Assembly: GCF_023370075.1 (NCBI RefSeq)
Contig: NZ_CP097149.1
Coordinates: 3,098,001 to 3,162,000 of the forward strand
From: Deinococcus sp. QL22
GTDB taxonomy: Bacteria > Deinococcota > Deinococci > Deinococcales > Deinococcaceae
Reading direction: 5' to 3'
Length of the DNA stretch: 64,000 nucleotides
A program made the position numbers and the translations under genes. Of this stretch, positions 18,791-27,782 are shown in pieces. The notes under the pieces are model-generated. The model ran no database searches. It was not told the origin of the DNA and saw only the letters and a list, made by a program, of their open reading frames with translations. Numbering within the stretch: the stretch's first letter is position 1; every line of letters starts with the position of its first letter.

Positions 18791-21430
18791 CTAAAGCACC
18801 GGCAAGGCAGGCAGCAATTCAAAGCTGTTGGGCACGAATAGACTGCCCTCGGTGACGCCCTGAGCGCCAATGGGGGCAAGCCGCATGGCAAGCGTGTGGG
18901 CCGAATCCTGCCCGTCCAGATAGGCACGGTGGGCGCGGATAACCTCGCTCACTTCGGCAGGCGATTCATGAACGAACTCAAAACGGAAGTCGCGCAGGCC
19001 CGCTTCCAGCCAGCCGCCCAGATGCGCGCTCGCCACTTGCGGACGGCCCTCGAAGACCGTATTTCGGCAGCCCACATCGGCCATAACCGGGTGCGCCACG
19101 CCGCGTTCGTCTCGCAGGGCCACGCGGTGCGTTTCGCAGGGGTGGCCGCAATTGGTGTAGTCGGTGCCGTCCGAGAGGAAACGGCAGAACACGCAATGCT
19201 CGGTATGGAACACGGGCAAATGCTGGTAGGCGATGACTTCCAAGTTGGCGGCTCCGGCGAGGGCGGCCAGTTCGGTGACCTGCCGGGCGTTCAGGTCGTG
19301 GCCGGGCGTGACGCGCTGCAAGCCTAAGTCCAGCAGGGCGCGGGTGGTCAGGACGTTCGCAGCGTTCAGGCTGAAATCACCGATCAGCGCAGGGCGTTGG
19401 TCTTCGGGCAACTCGGCCAGTGCGTCTTGCAGGCCTTCCAGCAGGCCACCGGAACGCACCAACAGGTCGGCCCCCAGCGACAGCAGGAACTTTTGCAAGT
19501 TCTGTTCGGTGGGTTTGAGGATGCGTGGGCTGGCGACCCGAACGGCAATGCCCGCCGCCTTCACGCGCTCCACGCTGGGCTTCAGGCCGTACAGTTCCAG
19601 ATAATCCAGCGTGATGGAATCGGGGCGCTCGGCAAGGGCGGCGTCCAGTTGTTCGGGGGTGCGGACGAGGACGTGCAGGCGGGGGGAAACGGCGGGAACT
19701 GGGACGGGCTCAGGGGTCAGTGAGACAGGCGCGGGCGTCTGGATAACGGTTTGCGCTTTCCCTTCGCGGCGGAGCGCCCGGAGTTGGTCGGTGGCGTCCC
19801 GGCGCAGGGCATTCAGCGAAGACATGGGCAGGAATCCCGCACCTTCGAGTTGCACAGTCAGGGCCGACAGGTGAAACGGTGTGCCGCCCAGTTTGCCTAA
19901 CTGCTCGCGCAGGCTGGCCTCATCCAGGGCGCGGTTGCGGGCGGGGGCCAGCGGTTCGGGCAGGGTGGCAGTGACGCTGCGGCCCACTTCATCGGTAAGG
20001 GTGAGCGAAACCGGCTGACCAACTTGCCCCACGAACTCAGCCGAAATTGGGCGGGTGTAGACCGGATCGCTGGCGTCCAGCAGGGGTTTGACGCGGGCCA
20101 CCAGCGTGGGATCATGGGTGCGCCACACCGGGTCGCCTACACGCACGCGGCGGCCATCGACAGCGCCGCGCCCGAAGCGGAGTTCGTAGGTCTGGCCGGG
20201 GCGCACTGCAGCCAGTTCGGATTCGCTCAGTTGGCGGCTCTGCGCCCACAGGCCATACAGGAATCCGCCTTCCTCACGGCCTTCGGGGGCACGCCAGTTG
20301 GCCGGGTCAAAAACCAGGCCGTCGCCGGGCTTCAGGGCTTCCGAGAGTTCCACCAGCACGCCGCGCTCGGTGACGCCGCGCACCACGCCCACCTGCACGC
20401 CCCGGTGACGCGGTGCACGCCCCCGCACGACGGTCTGGTGGTTGGTTCCGGCCATAAAGTGCGGCGCGAGTCCACGCGAATACACCTGCTCCAGATCACG
20501 CTCCTGCTGCGGCGTGACGCTGAGGGGCAGGCCCGCCCACGCCTCATCTACAGCCTGACGGTAGGCGGCAGTGGTCAGGGCCACAAATTCGGCGTCTTTG
20601 TAGCGGCCCTCGATTTTCAGGCAATTCACACCGATCCTGACCAGTTCCGGCACCTGATGAAGCGCGTACAGATCGCCCGGAGACAGCAGGTAGCGGGCGT
20701 CTCCGAGGTCGCGCTGCACGCCGTCTACCAGCATTTCGTAGGGCAGGCGGCAGGCCTGGGCGCACTGGCCCCGGTTGGCACTGCGCCCGCCCCACGCCTC
20801 GCTGGAAAAACACTGGCCGGAATAGGACACGCACAGTGCGCCGTGAACGAAGGTCTCCAGTTCGATATCGGTGGCGGCGGCAATGCGTTCTATGTCGCGC
20901 AGCGAGAGTTCGCGCCCCAGCACCACCCGGCTGGCCCCGAACCGCGCCGCGTGCCGCACGCCTTCCACACTGGTTACGCTCATCTGGGTGCTGCCGTGAA
21001 CGGCCAGATCGGGGCAAATCTGGCGGGCCAGCCGTGCCACGCCGTGATCCTGCACGATGATGGCGTCCACGCCGCTTTCGGCAAGGTGAATCAGTTGCCG
21101 CTCGGCGTCGCGCAGTTCCCGGTCAAACACCAGCACATTGAAGGTGACGAAGCCCTGCACGCCCCGTTCGTGCAAGTCGCGCATGATGTCCGGCAATTCG
21201 GCGGCGTCGAAGCCCACTTTGGCCCGCGCATGAAAACCGGAGCCTGTGCCCTCCACCGGATTGACCCCAAAGAACACGGCGTCGGCCCCCGCCTCGACTG
21301 CCGCCCGCAACTGAGGCCAGCCGCCTACCGGACTCATGACCTCTGGCTTGACTCTGGTGCGCTGGAGGGGCATGGATAGGGTGGAGTTGGGCTGAACTGG
21401 GTTGGATTGGGGCACAGGCTCGAACGACAT
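18791..21430 (-). CDS. U32-family peptidase-like protein (RlhA/YdcP type)
   Basis: An 879-residue protein with two U32-type halves. The first (about 35-300) has the U32 core: AGADAVFFGVNPVEG, VHGSTQMSV, ETFVHGALCVSYSGQCF and NRGQCAQACRLPY, the cysteine-rich signature that binds an iron-sulfur cluster in TrhP/RlhA. A middle DUF3656-like region follows. The C-terminal half ends in HTEHCVFCRFLSDGTDYTNCGHPCETHR, more cysteines. The length and C-terminal half fit RlhA, which hydroxylates C2501 of 23S rRNA; peptidase activity is doubtful. Convergent or divergent partners are absent and it is probably monocistronic. Confidence 0.85.
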   Translation of the reverse strand: MSFEPVPQSNPVQPNSTLSMPLQRTRVKPEVMSPVGGWPQLRAAVEAGADAVFFGVNPVEGTGSGFHARAKVGFDAAELPDIMRDLHERGVQGFVTFNVLVFDRELRDAERQLIHLAESGVDAIIVQDHGVARLARQICPDLAVHGSTQMSVTSVEGVRHAARFGASRVVLGRELSLRDIERIAAATDIELETFVHGALCVSYSGQCFSSEAWGGRSANRGQCAQACRLPYEMLVDGVQRDLGDARYLLSPGDLYALHQVPELVRIGVNCLKIEGRYKDAEFVALTTAAYRQAVDEAWAGLPLSVTPQQERDLEQVYSRGLAPHFMAGTNHQTVVRGRAPRHRGVQVGVVRGVTERGVLVELSEALKPGDGLVFDPANWRAPEGREEGGFLYGLWAQSRQLSESELAAVRPGQTYELRFGRGAVDGRRVRVGDPVWRTHDPTLVARVKPLLDASDPVYTRPISAEFVGQVGQPVSLTLTDEVGRSVTATLPEPLAPARNRALDEASLREQLGKLGGTPFHLSALTVQLEGAGFLPMSSLNALRRDATDQLRALRREGKAQTVIQTPAPVSLTPEPVPVPAVSPRLHVLVRTPEQLDAALAERPDSITLDYLELYGLKPSVERVKAAGIAVRVASPRILKPTEQNLQKFLLSLGADLLVRSGGLLEGLQDALAELPEDQRPALIGDFSLNAANVLTTRALLDLGLQRVTPGHDLNARQVTELAALAGAANLEVIAYQHLPVFHTEHCVFCRFLSDGTDYTNCGHPCETHRVALRDERGVAHPVMADVGCRNTVFEGRPQVASAHLGGWLEAGLRDFRFEFVHESPAEVSEVIRAHRAYLDGQDSAHTLAMRLAPIGAQGVTEGSLFVPNSFELLPALPVL

Positions 21431-21514
21431 AACGGATTAGTTTAGCGGGTTGATGCGGGTGGGAAGGTGGGGCGGGTTGGGGTTAGGGGCGGGCAGAACG
21501 ATCTGAGGGCCAAG

Positions 21515-21532
21515 GGTCTGAGGGTCTAAGAA
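21515..21532 (+). repeat. Dispersed 18-nt repeat, copy 2
   Basis: GGTCTGAGGGTCTAAGAA, nearly identical to the strings at 3283 and 24965, in the gap between the U32 gene and the rhodanese at 21578. Confidence 0.5.
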
Positions 21533-21577
21533 GGCCAAGGGTAACCCGCGTTGTTGACTTCTCGACGGAGTTAAACC

Positions 21578-21850
21578 CTATTTTTCTATCAAGGCTGCCA
21601 GTCCGCCCACCACATGCCCCGCGTCCAGGCCATCGGCCCGCAAATACCGCGCCGCCAGGCCGGAGCGCACGCCCCGCTCACAGATCACCAGCAGCGGCCC
21701 CGGCACAGTGGCGAGGCTGTGTGTGCCTTCTTCTATCGCTTCCAGAGTGACGGCCAGCACGGAATTGTTGACATATTCGCCTAGAGGCTGGGCGGCCCGC
21801 AGCGCCTCTGAGCGCAGGTCTATCAGCGTGGCGTTAGGCGGGATGAGCAT
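21578..21850 (-). CDS. Rhodanese-like protein
   Basis: A 90-residue single-domain rhodanese. The active-site loop is CERGVRS (about 57-63), with Cys as the persulfide carrier. LIDLRSEALRA near the N-terminus is the usual DxR motif. Start 21850 (MLIPPNAT) is preferred because the 13 extra residues upstream are unlike the family. It lies head-to-head with a second rhodanese at 21921. Likely a sulfur-transfer or redox role in the cytoplasm. Confidence 0.8.
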   Translation of the reverse strand: MLIPPNATLIDLRSEALRAAQPLGEYVNNSVLAVTLEAIEEGTHSLATVPGPLLVICERGVRSGLAARYLRADGLDAGHVVGGLAALIEK

Positions 21851-21908
21851 AGGCACAGGATAGGCCCGCGCCTTCCGCACTCGGCACAATCCGACTGCTC
21901 TACTCAGG

Positions 21909-21914
21909 TATTAT
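21909..21914 (+). promoter_or_regulatory. -10 element of a leaderless promoter (rhodanese)
   Basis: TATTAT ends 6 nt before the ATG at 21921. Confidence 0.6.
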
Positions 21915-21920
21915 GAAGGC

Positions 21921-22250
21921 ATGACTGCCGGAACTTTGAACGAAGCGACGCCCACCGAAGGGCAACAATTGGTGCAGGGCGGCGCACTGCTGGTGGATGT
22001 GCGCGAGCAGAACGAATACGACGAAATCCACGCCGAGGGAGCCACCCTGATTCCCCTGAGCGAATTTGAAACCCGCTTTGCCGAACTGCCCAAAGACCGC
22101 CCATTGGTCATGATTTGCCGCAGTGGGGCGCGGAGTGACCGGGCCGGACAATTCCTGCTTCAGAATGGCTACAGCGACGTGACCAACCTGAAGGGCGGCA
22201 CGATGGCCTGGGCCGAACAGGGCCTGCCCACCGTGAAGGGCGGCCAGTAA
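21921..22250 (+). CDS. Rhodanese-like sulfurtransferase
   Basis: A 109-residue single-domain rhodanese with the catalytic loop CRSGARS (about 66-72) and the conserved LLVDVREQNEYDEIHAEGA start. It should carry sulfur as a cysteine persulfide. Its stop overlaps the start of the DUF59 gene by 1 nt (TAATG), so the two are co-translated, which suggests a shared role in sulfur delivery and iron-sulfur cluster handling. Confidence 0.9.
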   Translation: MTAGTLNEATPTEGQQLVQGGALLVDVREQNEYDEIHAEGATLIPLSEFETRFAELPKDRPLVMICRSGARSDRAGQFLLQNGYSDVTNLKGGTMAWAEQGLPTVKGGQ

Positions 22251-22612
22251 TGGACGACTTGACTCCGATTCCCGCCAGCGAATTGGCCGCCGCCGGAATG
22301 CCTACCGAGGAGCAGGTCATGGAAGCCCTGAAAGTGGTCAAAGACCCTGAAATCCCTGTAAACGTGGTCGATCTGGGCCTGATCTACGGCGTGGACATCA
22401 ACCCGGACGGCATTATTGACATTACGATGACCCTGACCAGCGTGGGCTGCCCCGTGCAAGACCTGATCCGCGCCGACGCCGAGATGGCCGTAAGCCGTCT
22501 GGACAACGTGAATCAGGTGAACGTGGAGTTCGTGTGGACACCCGCGTGGGGGCCGGACAAGATGACCGAAGACGGCAAACGCCAGATGCGGATGTTCGGA
22601 TTTAACCTGTAA
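22250..22612 (+). CDS. MIP18/DUF59-family iron-sulfur assembly factor
   Basis: A 120-residue MIP18 (DUF59) protein related to SufT and PaaD. Conserved segments are VKDPEIPVNVVDLGLIYGV (about 31-49) and MTLTSVGCPVQD (about 61-72), with the single conserved Cys near 68. Such proteins help mature iron-sulfur clusters. Translational coupling with the upstream rhodanese supports that role. A terminator follows at 22665. Confidence 0.88.
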   Translation: MDDLTPIPASELAAAGMPTEEQVMEALKVVKDPEIPVNVVDLGLIYGVDINPDGIIDITMTLTSVGCPVQDLIRADAEMAVSRLDNVNQVNVEFVWTPAWGPDKMTEDGKRQMRMFGFNL

Positions 22613-22664
22613 GAAGAATTCCGAATGAAGTGGAGTCCGTATTAGAAGGGCAAAAACTGGAACA

Positions 22665-22711
22665 TGGAGTGTGAATCGTAGGTAACTACGGGCACACTCC
22701 GCGTTTTTTTG
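22665..22711 (+). terminator. Rho-independent terminator
   Basis: GGAGTGTG (22666-22673) pairs with CACACTCC (22693-22700), with an inner CGTAG/CTACG stem, followed by GCG and seven T. Confidence 0.75.
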
Positions 22712-22778
22712 GCTTGTGGGGCAAAAAGAAACTACTTGAGATAATCGGTCATATTCACGCCCAACCACACAAAAACCT

Positions 22779-23651
22779 TCACCCAATCGGCTCCGGCTCG
22801 CTGTGAGCGCTGACTCCGGTCAGGCTGATTCCGGCACTGGCGGCAATAACACAGGCCACCGCCAACCACTGCACCAGCGTCAGGCGTTCGTTCAGGAACA
22901 GCAGGCCACTCAGGGCAGCAAAGGCCGGTTCTATACTCATCATCACGCCGAAGACGCGGGCGGGCAGGGCGCGAAGGGCGTACATTTCCAGGGTGTAGGG
23001 CAGCGCACTCGATAGAATGGCCACGCCAAAGCCAATCAATAACGCGGAGGGGTGCAGCAAGCCCGCACCCGCCTGCACCAACCCGAACGGCAGCGACACC
23101 AGCGCGGCAATAGCCATGCCCGCCACCACGCCCGTCGCCCCCGGCAAGCGCCGTGCCACCGCCCCGCCTGCAAGGATGTACAGCGCCCAAAAGGCGCCCG
23201 CCAAGAGGGCCAACGCCGCGCCTATCGGGTCAAGCGCCGCGCTCCCTCCCCCGTGTGGCGCGATCATGACGATGCCCACAGCGGCCAACCCCACCCAAGC
23301 AAAATCCAATGGGCGGCGCGACAAAACCAGCGACAATACCAGCGGCCCCACAAATTCTAGGGTTACGGCCAAGCCCAGCGGCAAGCGCGTGAGAGACAGA
23401 TAAAACGCCAGGTTCATCAGCCCGAGGGACAGGCCGTAGGGAATGATGGCCAACCAATCGCCCCGATTGAGAGCGCTGAGGCGGGGGCGGAAGATCAGAC
23501 CCAAGATCAGCGCGGCCAACGTGACTCGCAGCGTCGTCGTGCCCATTGGCCCCAATTGCGGAAACAGCGTTTTGGCAAAAGCCGCGCCGCCCTGAATAGA
23601 CAGCATGGACAGGATCAGAGCGGGAATGGGCGGAACAGGGGATGAACGCAC
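22779..23651 (-). CDS. EamA/RhtA-type exporter (DMT superfamily)
   Basis: A 290-residue membrane protein with ten predicted helices in two EamA repeats (about 5-135 and 145-280). Motifs such as QGGAAFAKTLFPQLGP and EMYALRALPARVFGVMMSIEPAFAAL match RhtA, an exporter of threonine/homoserine and other amino acids. The GTG at 23651 is preferred because CATACT lies 7 nt upstream, though a TTG at 23657 is also possible. Likely exports an amino acid or related metabolite. Confidence 0.85.
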   Translation of the reverse strand: MRSSPVPPIPALILSMLSIQGGAAFAKTLFPQLGPMGTTTLRVTLAALILGLIFRPRLSALNRGDWLAIIPYGLSLGLMNLAFYLSLTRLPLGLAVTLEFVGPLVLSLVLSRRPLDFAWVGLAAVGIVMIAPHGGGSAALDPIGAALALLAGAFWALYILAGGAVARRLPGATGVVAGMAIAALVSLPFGLVQAGAGLLHPSALLIGFGVAILSSALPYTLEMYALRALPARVFGVMMSIEPAFAALSGLLFLNERLTLVQWLAVACVIAASAGISLTGVSAHSEPEPIG

Positions 23652-23658
23652 GGGCAAC

Positions 23659-23664
23659 AGTATG
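23659..23664 (-). promoter_or_regulatory. -10 element of a leaderless promoter (EamA gene)
   Basis: Minus-strand CATACT ends 7 nt before GTG at 23651. Confidence 0.4.
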
Positions 23665-23766
23665 GGGGGAAGGGGGTTGGGGGGTGTCGGTTGTCGGTTG
23701 TGGGCAGGTCAACAGCTAGACATGCTGGTCAGAGCCGCGCTTTTCCTACGATCCACACCCCAGCTT

Positions 23767-24858
23767 CTAAATCCTCACCAGATCATCCCGGTGCACTGCT
23801 TCTGCGCCGTAGGTAAAGCCCAGCAGGCCCTCTATCTCGCGGGAGTGGCGACCCAGAATGCGCGACAGGTCGGCGGCGCGGTACCGGGTCAGGCCACGCG
23901 CCACCTCGCTGCCATCGGGCGCCAACAGCCGAATGGTCTGGCCTCGCTCAAAGGTGCCTTCTACAGCGGTAATTCCGGCGGGAAGCAGGCTACCGCCCCG
24001 TTCGCGCACGGCCCGCGCCGCGCCCTCGTCCAGCGTCACACAACCCGGCGCGATTTCGGCCAGAATCCAACGTTTGCGGGCCTCCAATCGGTTCACGGCG
24101 GCCAAAAAGCGCGTGCCCAGCGCCTCGCCGCTCACAATTCGGGGCAGGGCGTCGGGGGCGTCTCCGGGCGCGACCACCACCGGGGTTCCGGCGCGGGTGG
24201 CGATTTCGGCGGCCTGAATTTTGGTGTGCATCCCGCCCGTGCCCCGGTGGCTGCCTGCGCCGCCCGCCAGCGCCCAGATGTCGGGGGTCACGCGCTCCAC
24301 GACGGGAATCAGGGTGGCGTCGGGGTGGGTGCGCGGGTCGGCGGTGTACAGGCCGGGCGCGTCGGTCAGAATAACCAGCAAATCGGCTTCGGTGAGGTTG
24401 GCGACAAAGGCAGAAAGCGTGTCGTTGTCGCCCACTTTCAGTTGCCCGGTCGCCACCGTGTCGTTTTCGTTGATGATCGGCAGCACGCCCCGCGACAGGC
24501 AGGCGTCCAGCGTGGTGCGGGCATTCAGGTAGCGCGTGCGGTCTCGGAAATCGTCGGCGGTGAGCAAGACCTGAGCCACCGGAACCCTGTACAGGTCGGC
24601 AATCTGGGCGTAGGTGTGCATCAGGCGGCCCTGTCCTACGGCTGCCAACAACTGTTTTTCGGCCAGAGTCCGGTCACGCGGCGGAAAATTCAGCGCCTCC
24701 CACCCGGCTATGACCGCGCCCGACGTGACCAGTACCACCTCATGCCCCGCCGCCCGCACCGCCACCATGCCCCGCATCAGATCCACGATCCGGGGCGCGT
24801 GAATCCGGTCTCCCCCGGCGGTCAAGACACTCGTACCCAACTTCAGAACAACGCGCAT
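23767..24858 (-). CDS. proB: Glutamate 5-kinase
   Basis: A 363-residue cytosolic enzyme that phosphorylates glutamate in the first step of proline synthesis. The amino-acid kinase domain (about 1-250) shows VLKLGTSVLTAGG (about 4-16), VTSGAVIAGW, NENDTVATG and GTGGMHTKIQAAEIATRAG. A C-terminal PUA domain (about 275-355) is present, as in the long form of the family. proA is not adjacent. A -10 (TATGCT, 24867-24872) lies 8 nt before the ATG. Confidence 0.95.
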   Translation of the reverse strand: MRVVLKLGTSVLTAGGDRIHAPRIVDLMRGMVAVRAAGHEVVLVTSGAVIAGWEALNFPPRDRTLAEKQLLAAVGQGRLMHTYAQIADLYRVPVAQVLLTADDFRDRTRYLNARTTLDACLSRGVLPIINENDTVATGQLKVGDNDTLSAFVANLTEADLLVILTDAPGLYTADPRTHPDATLIPVVERVTPDIWALAGGAGSHRGTGGMHTKIQAAEIATRAGTPVVVAPGDAPDALPRIVSGEALGTRFLAAVNRLEARKRWILAEIAPGCVTLDEGAARAVRERGGSLLPAGITAVEGTFERGQTIRLLAPDGSEVARGLTRYRAADLSRILGRHSREIEGLLGFTYGAEAVHRDDLVRI

Positions 24859-24866
24859 AGGGGGCC

Positions 24867-24872
24867 AGCATA
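24867..24872 (-). promoter_or_regulatory. -10 element near the proB start
   Basis: Minus-strand TATGCT ends 8 nt before the proB ATG. Confidence 0.4.
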
Positions 24873-24964
24873 GGGGCTAGGCCGGGAGGCAGAGGGAATC
24901 ACGTTTAGGCGGGCGAGGTCTAAGGGTGCTGTGCTTATCCGAGTGTGCTGTGTCCAAGGGTCAA

Positions 24965-24983
24965 GGGTCTGAGGGTCTAAGGA
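24965..24983 (+). repeat. Dispersed 18-nt repeat, copy 3
   Basis: GGGTCTGAGGGTCTAAGGA in the gap between proB and the gene at 25004; compare 3283 and 21515. Confidence 0.5.
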
Positions 24984-25003
24984 GGGGCGAGGACGATCAA
25001 TAT

Positions 25004-25219
25004 TCAGCTGTAATCCACTGTTTCTCGCACCACCCGCGCCAACTCCCGCTGGCCGTCTAGGAGGCGCAACGGTTGGCCTACCTGCCCAGTTTCGGCCCAG
25101 ACTCCGCCAGCCACATACTTGCTGGCCCTGCGCTGCGCGGCTCCCGCCGTTTGGGCAAAATGCGCCCGGATGTACCCAGTGCCGCGCACCACTTCCAACA
25201 CATACACGAACTGCTGCAT
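25004..25219 (-). CDS. Small hypothetical protein
   Basis: A 71-residue protein (MQQFVYVLEVVRGTGYIRAHF...). The ATG at 25219 is chosen because CATACT (25227-25232) ends 7 nt before it, like other leaderless genes here. The upstream in-frame extension lacks support. The protein looks like a small alpha/beta domain and I recognise no family. Its upstream region, about 40 nt from the start, carries the hairpin split by the IS insertion at 25283. Confidence 0.5.
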   Translation of the reverse strand: MQQFVYVLEVVRGTGYIRAHFAQTAGAAQRRASKYVAGGVWAETGQVGQPLRLLDGQRELARVVRETVDYS

Positions 25220-25336
25220 GGCGGCCAGTATGCCGGGTTCAGCAGCAGTCAAAACAAAAGGAGGGGATGCAGGCACGCGCCCCTCAGTACCCGAACCTGG
25301 TATGTCAAGTTGGCGGAGAAAAGACCCAAAAAGATC

Positions 25337-26281
25337 CTATGAATGGGCTGGGATGGGGCCGCCCATGTGACGCGCCTGCAAGGTTCGGTACAGCTCGCGG
25401 GCTAGGTGGGTCTTGAGTGCTCGAAGTGCCGCTCGTTTCGTTTTTCCCTCTTGTTCTTTCCTGGTCACGAATGTTTTGGTGCGTTCATCACAGCGCAGCC
25501 GGGTCAAGGCCATCAGATGGAGCACCCTGTTGAGCTGTCGGTTGCCACCGACACTCACGCACCAACGCGTGTTCTTCCCACTCCCCCGTTCAACTGGGGC
25601 AGCGCCGCAATAACTGGCGAAATGATGGACATCCTCAAACCGCTTGATGTCACCGACTTCGGCGAGCACAGTGCCGGCCAGCACGACGCCGATCCCCTGC
25701 AACGTCAACAGGGTGGGGGCCACCTGAGCGACCAGGGTCGCCATGGCGTGTTCCAACTCTTTCAACGCTGCTTCGAGAGAGGTCAGTACCGCCTGCAGGG
25801 CGGTGCTCAGCGAGTCCGTCGTCGTGTCTGGGAGCGCTTCGAGCATCATCTGGTTGGCTTTACGCTGCTGAGCGAGCTTGTCCCGCGTGCGGGACAATTC
25901 CTGCAAGCGGGTGCGCTGCGTGCTGAGCTGGTAGGGCGGGAGCTGTGGGTTGGCCAGCAGCACCCGGGCGACGTTCTCGGCGTCGACTAGGTCGTTCTTT
26001 TTCTTGCCGCGACGCGCACGGTATTGGCTGGTCAGGCTGGGATGGATGTGATACACCGACTGATCATTGGCAAAGAGCAGGGCCAACAGGGGAGCGACAT
26101 ACCGGTTGCCTGCACCTTCAATGGCCCAGCAATGCTCTTCGAAACGAGCAGACCAAGCACACAACTGATTCAGGCCGTCGGTGTCGTTCTGGACGCTCAG
26201 GCTGTCCAAAACGACGCCCCGAGAGTCGAGAGCGACGGCCGTATGGGTCGTGGGGTGGGGATCAAGTCCAAGAATGATCAT
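25337..26281 (-). CDS. IS110-family transposase (recombinase), intact copy
   Basis: A 314-residue IS110-type recombinase. The N-terminal RuvC-like DEDD domain begins MIILGLDPHPTTHTAVAL, with the first Asp at position 7, and continues with RGKKKNDLVDAENVARVL. The C-terminal Tnp_20 domain has LQGIGVVLAGTVLAEVGDI and FASYCGAAPVERGSGK, the serine-containing region. Start 26281 has GGAGG 5 nt upstream. About 200 nt of non-coding DNA precede the gene and about 50 nt follow, the proportions of IS110-group elements that encode a bridge RNA in the left end. Confidence 0.93.
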   Translation of the reverse strand: MIILGLDPHPTTHTAVALDSRGVVLDSLSVQNDTDGLNQLCAWSARFEEHCWAIEGAGNRYVAPLLALLFANDQSVYHIHPSLTSQYRARRGKKKNDLVDAENVARVLLANPQLPPYQLSTQRTRLQELSRTRDKLAQQRKANQMMLEALPDTTTDSLSTALQAVLTSLEAALKELEHAMATLVAQVAPTLLTLQGIGVVLAGTVLAEVGDIKRFEDVHHFASYCGAAPVERGSGKNTRWCVSVGGNRQLNRVLHLMALTRLRCDERTKTFVTRKEQEGKTKRAALRALKTHLARELYRTLQARHMGGPIPAHS

Positions 26282-26478
26282 GGTGTCCTCCAACAGAGTT
26301 CGGCGTTTCACCCCCACCCGCGCAGGTCTGTTCTGGATTGGGCCCGCAGGCAGCCTGGTATCAAGCGAAGAGCAGCGGTGTCGTGCCGTTGAGAAAGAGA
26401 ACGCGCAATTCGGGTACAAGCGACGAGCGCAGACAGTTTCAGGGCGACGCTCTCTCCTCACCTTATTTTTGACATACA
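26282..26478 (-). ncRNA. Candidate bridge RNA region of IS110 copy 1
   Basis: This is the long non-coding left end directly upstream of the IS110 recombinase. In IS110-group elements (for example IS621) this position encodes the bridge RNA that pairs with donor and target DNA. The sequence is preserved base for base in the second copy. The call rests on position and length; I have not modelled the two binding loops. Confidence 0.4.
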
Positions 26479-27570
26479 GACATTTTCCGGGGAGTTCGTG
26501 TGGGACGGCATCAGCAGGTCAATCAAGTCGCCCATGCGTGCTGACTCTCGGCTGAACGACCGCACCAGTTCCCGCAAACCCATCTTCACCACGCTCCAGG
26601 CCCGGCGACCATGTGTCTTCTTCGGACATTCCAGAGTGACCCCGACGAGCACGCACCACGTGTAGGTCAGCGTCAATAGGCACAGCAGGCGCTCCACGTG
26701 ATCGTGGAGCGTCATGTGTGTGCCCTCCAGTTGGAAGCCCTTGCTTTTCAACGCCCTGAAGAGACACTCAATCAGGAACCTCCGCCGATAGCGAGACTGG
26801 ATCGTGGTCACTGCCCCTGCGTTGCTGGCGATGATCAGGGCCTCACCATCCTGCGTATAGGTCAAAACGACGTTCATCAGCTGTCCGTAGACCACTGTGT
26901 CTTCGACCAGCAGACCGGCGTTGCCGGTCTGCAAGCGACTCAGCCAGTCCTGCGCCGTCCAGTCGTCTAGAAGCGTGTCGCGCCGCAACCGCACGCAGAT
27001 GGGAATCCCACGGTGAGCCAGTCCCTGAATCCAGTCGTAGCCGACGAATTCGCGGTCGGCATACAGGACCCGGATCTCCGCTGCGGACAGCAGGCAGAGG
27101 GCATCGTCCATAAGGGTGTGCCGGATCTCCGTCGAGCTGCCGCCCCCGTGGGGCAGCAGCTCGTAGAGCAGGGGGATGGCAACGCCCCGCCAGATGACGG
27201 CCAGCAGCAAGACGTTCACGTCCGTCTGTCCGTACTTCCAGTTTGTCCGGTCAAGGATGAATTCGCGTGGCTGCGCGGCGGGAAGGAGCGTCAAGACGAC
27301 CCGGGCGACGTCGGCCGGTTGGATGGGATGACGGTCAAAGAAGCGCTCTATGCGGCGAATGACGGAGGCGGTGTGCGCGCTTCCGGGGAAGCGCGCCGCG
27401 AGTTCAGCATGCCGGACGTCCTTGCCCCCAAGGAGAGCGAGGACCATGAGCGAGAGCAACTCGACCTGGTTCTTGCGGAACTCCGGGAAGTGCGCGGTGA
27501 AGCAGCGGGTCAGCTTGGCGAGGACATCGGGGGACGCGTCCTGTTCTCGCGTGTCAGCCGAGCTTTTCAA
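26458..27570 (-). CDS. IS4-family transposase
   Basis: A 370-residue DDE transposase. FILDRTNWKYGQTDVNVLLLAV (about 104) carries the first Asp, VLYADREFVGYDWI (about 169) the second, and FLIECLFRALKSKGFQLEGTHM (about 270) the Y-(2)-R-(3)-E-(6)-K-like segment of IS4 enzymes. Flanking terminal repeats read TTGACATACAGACA (left) and its inverse (right), followed by an imperfect TTTTCCGGGG / GTTTCAGGGG pair. The coding region almost fills the element, and its last codons (CMSKIR) run into the left repeat. No direct target repeats lie immediately outside these inner ends. Confidence 0.9.
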   Translation of the reverse strand: MKSSADTREQDASPDVLAKLTRCFTAHFPEFRKNQVELLSLMVLALLGGKDVRHAELAARFPGSAHTASVIRRIERFFDRHPIQPADVARVVLTLLPAAQPREFILDRTNWKYGQTDVNVLLLAVIWRGVAIPLLYELLPHGGGSSTEIRHTLMDDALCLLSAAEIRVLYADREFVGYDWIQGLAHRGIPICVRLRRDTLLDDWTAQDWLSRLQTGNAGLLVEDTVVYGQLMNVVLTYTQDGEALIIASNAGAVTTIQSRYRRRFLIECLFRALKSKGFQLEGTHMTLHDHVERLLCLLTLTYTWCVLVGVTLECPKKTHGRRAWSVVKMGLRELVRSFSRESARMGDLIDLLMPSHTNSPENVCMSKIR

Positions 27571-27582
27571 GCCCCTGAAACT

Positions 27583-27782
27583 GTCTGTATGTCAAAAATA
27601 AGGTGAGGAGAGAGCGTCGCCCTGAAACTGTCTGCGCTCGTCGCTTGTACCCGAATTGCGCGTTCTCTTTCTCAACGGCACGACACCGCTGCTCTTCGCT
27701 TGATACCAGGCTGCCTGCGGGCCCAATCCAGAACAGACCTGCGCGGGTGGGGGTGAAACGCCGAACTCTGTTGGAGGACACC
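27583..27782 (+). ncRNA. Candidate bridge RNA region of IS110 copy 2
   Basis: Inverted copy of the non-coding left end described for copy 1, again directly upstream of the recombinase start (27783). I see no difference between the two copies across this region. Confidence 0.4.

Noticed and set aside
20024..21379. 451-codon plus-strand frame
   Set aside because: Antisense to the U32 gene; composition is that of a shadow.
27013..27606. 197-codon plus-strand frame inside the IS4 unit
   Set aside because: Antisense to the IS4 transposase and driven by the inverted repeat; no independent motif.
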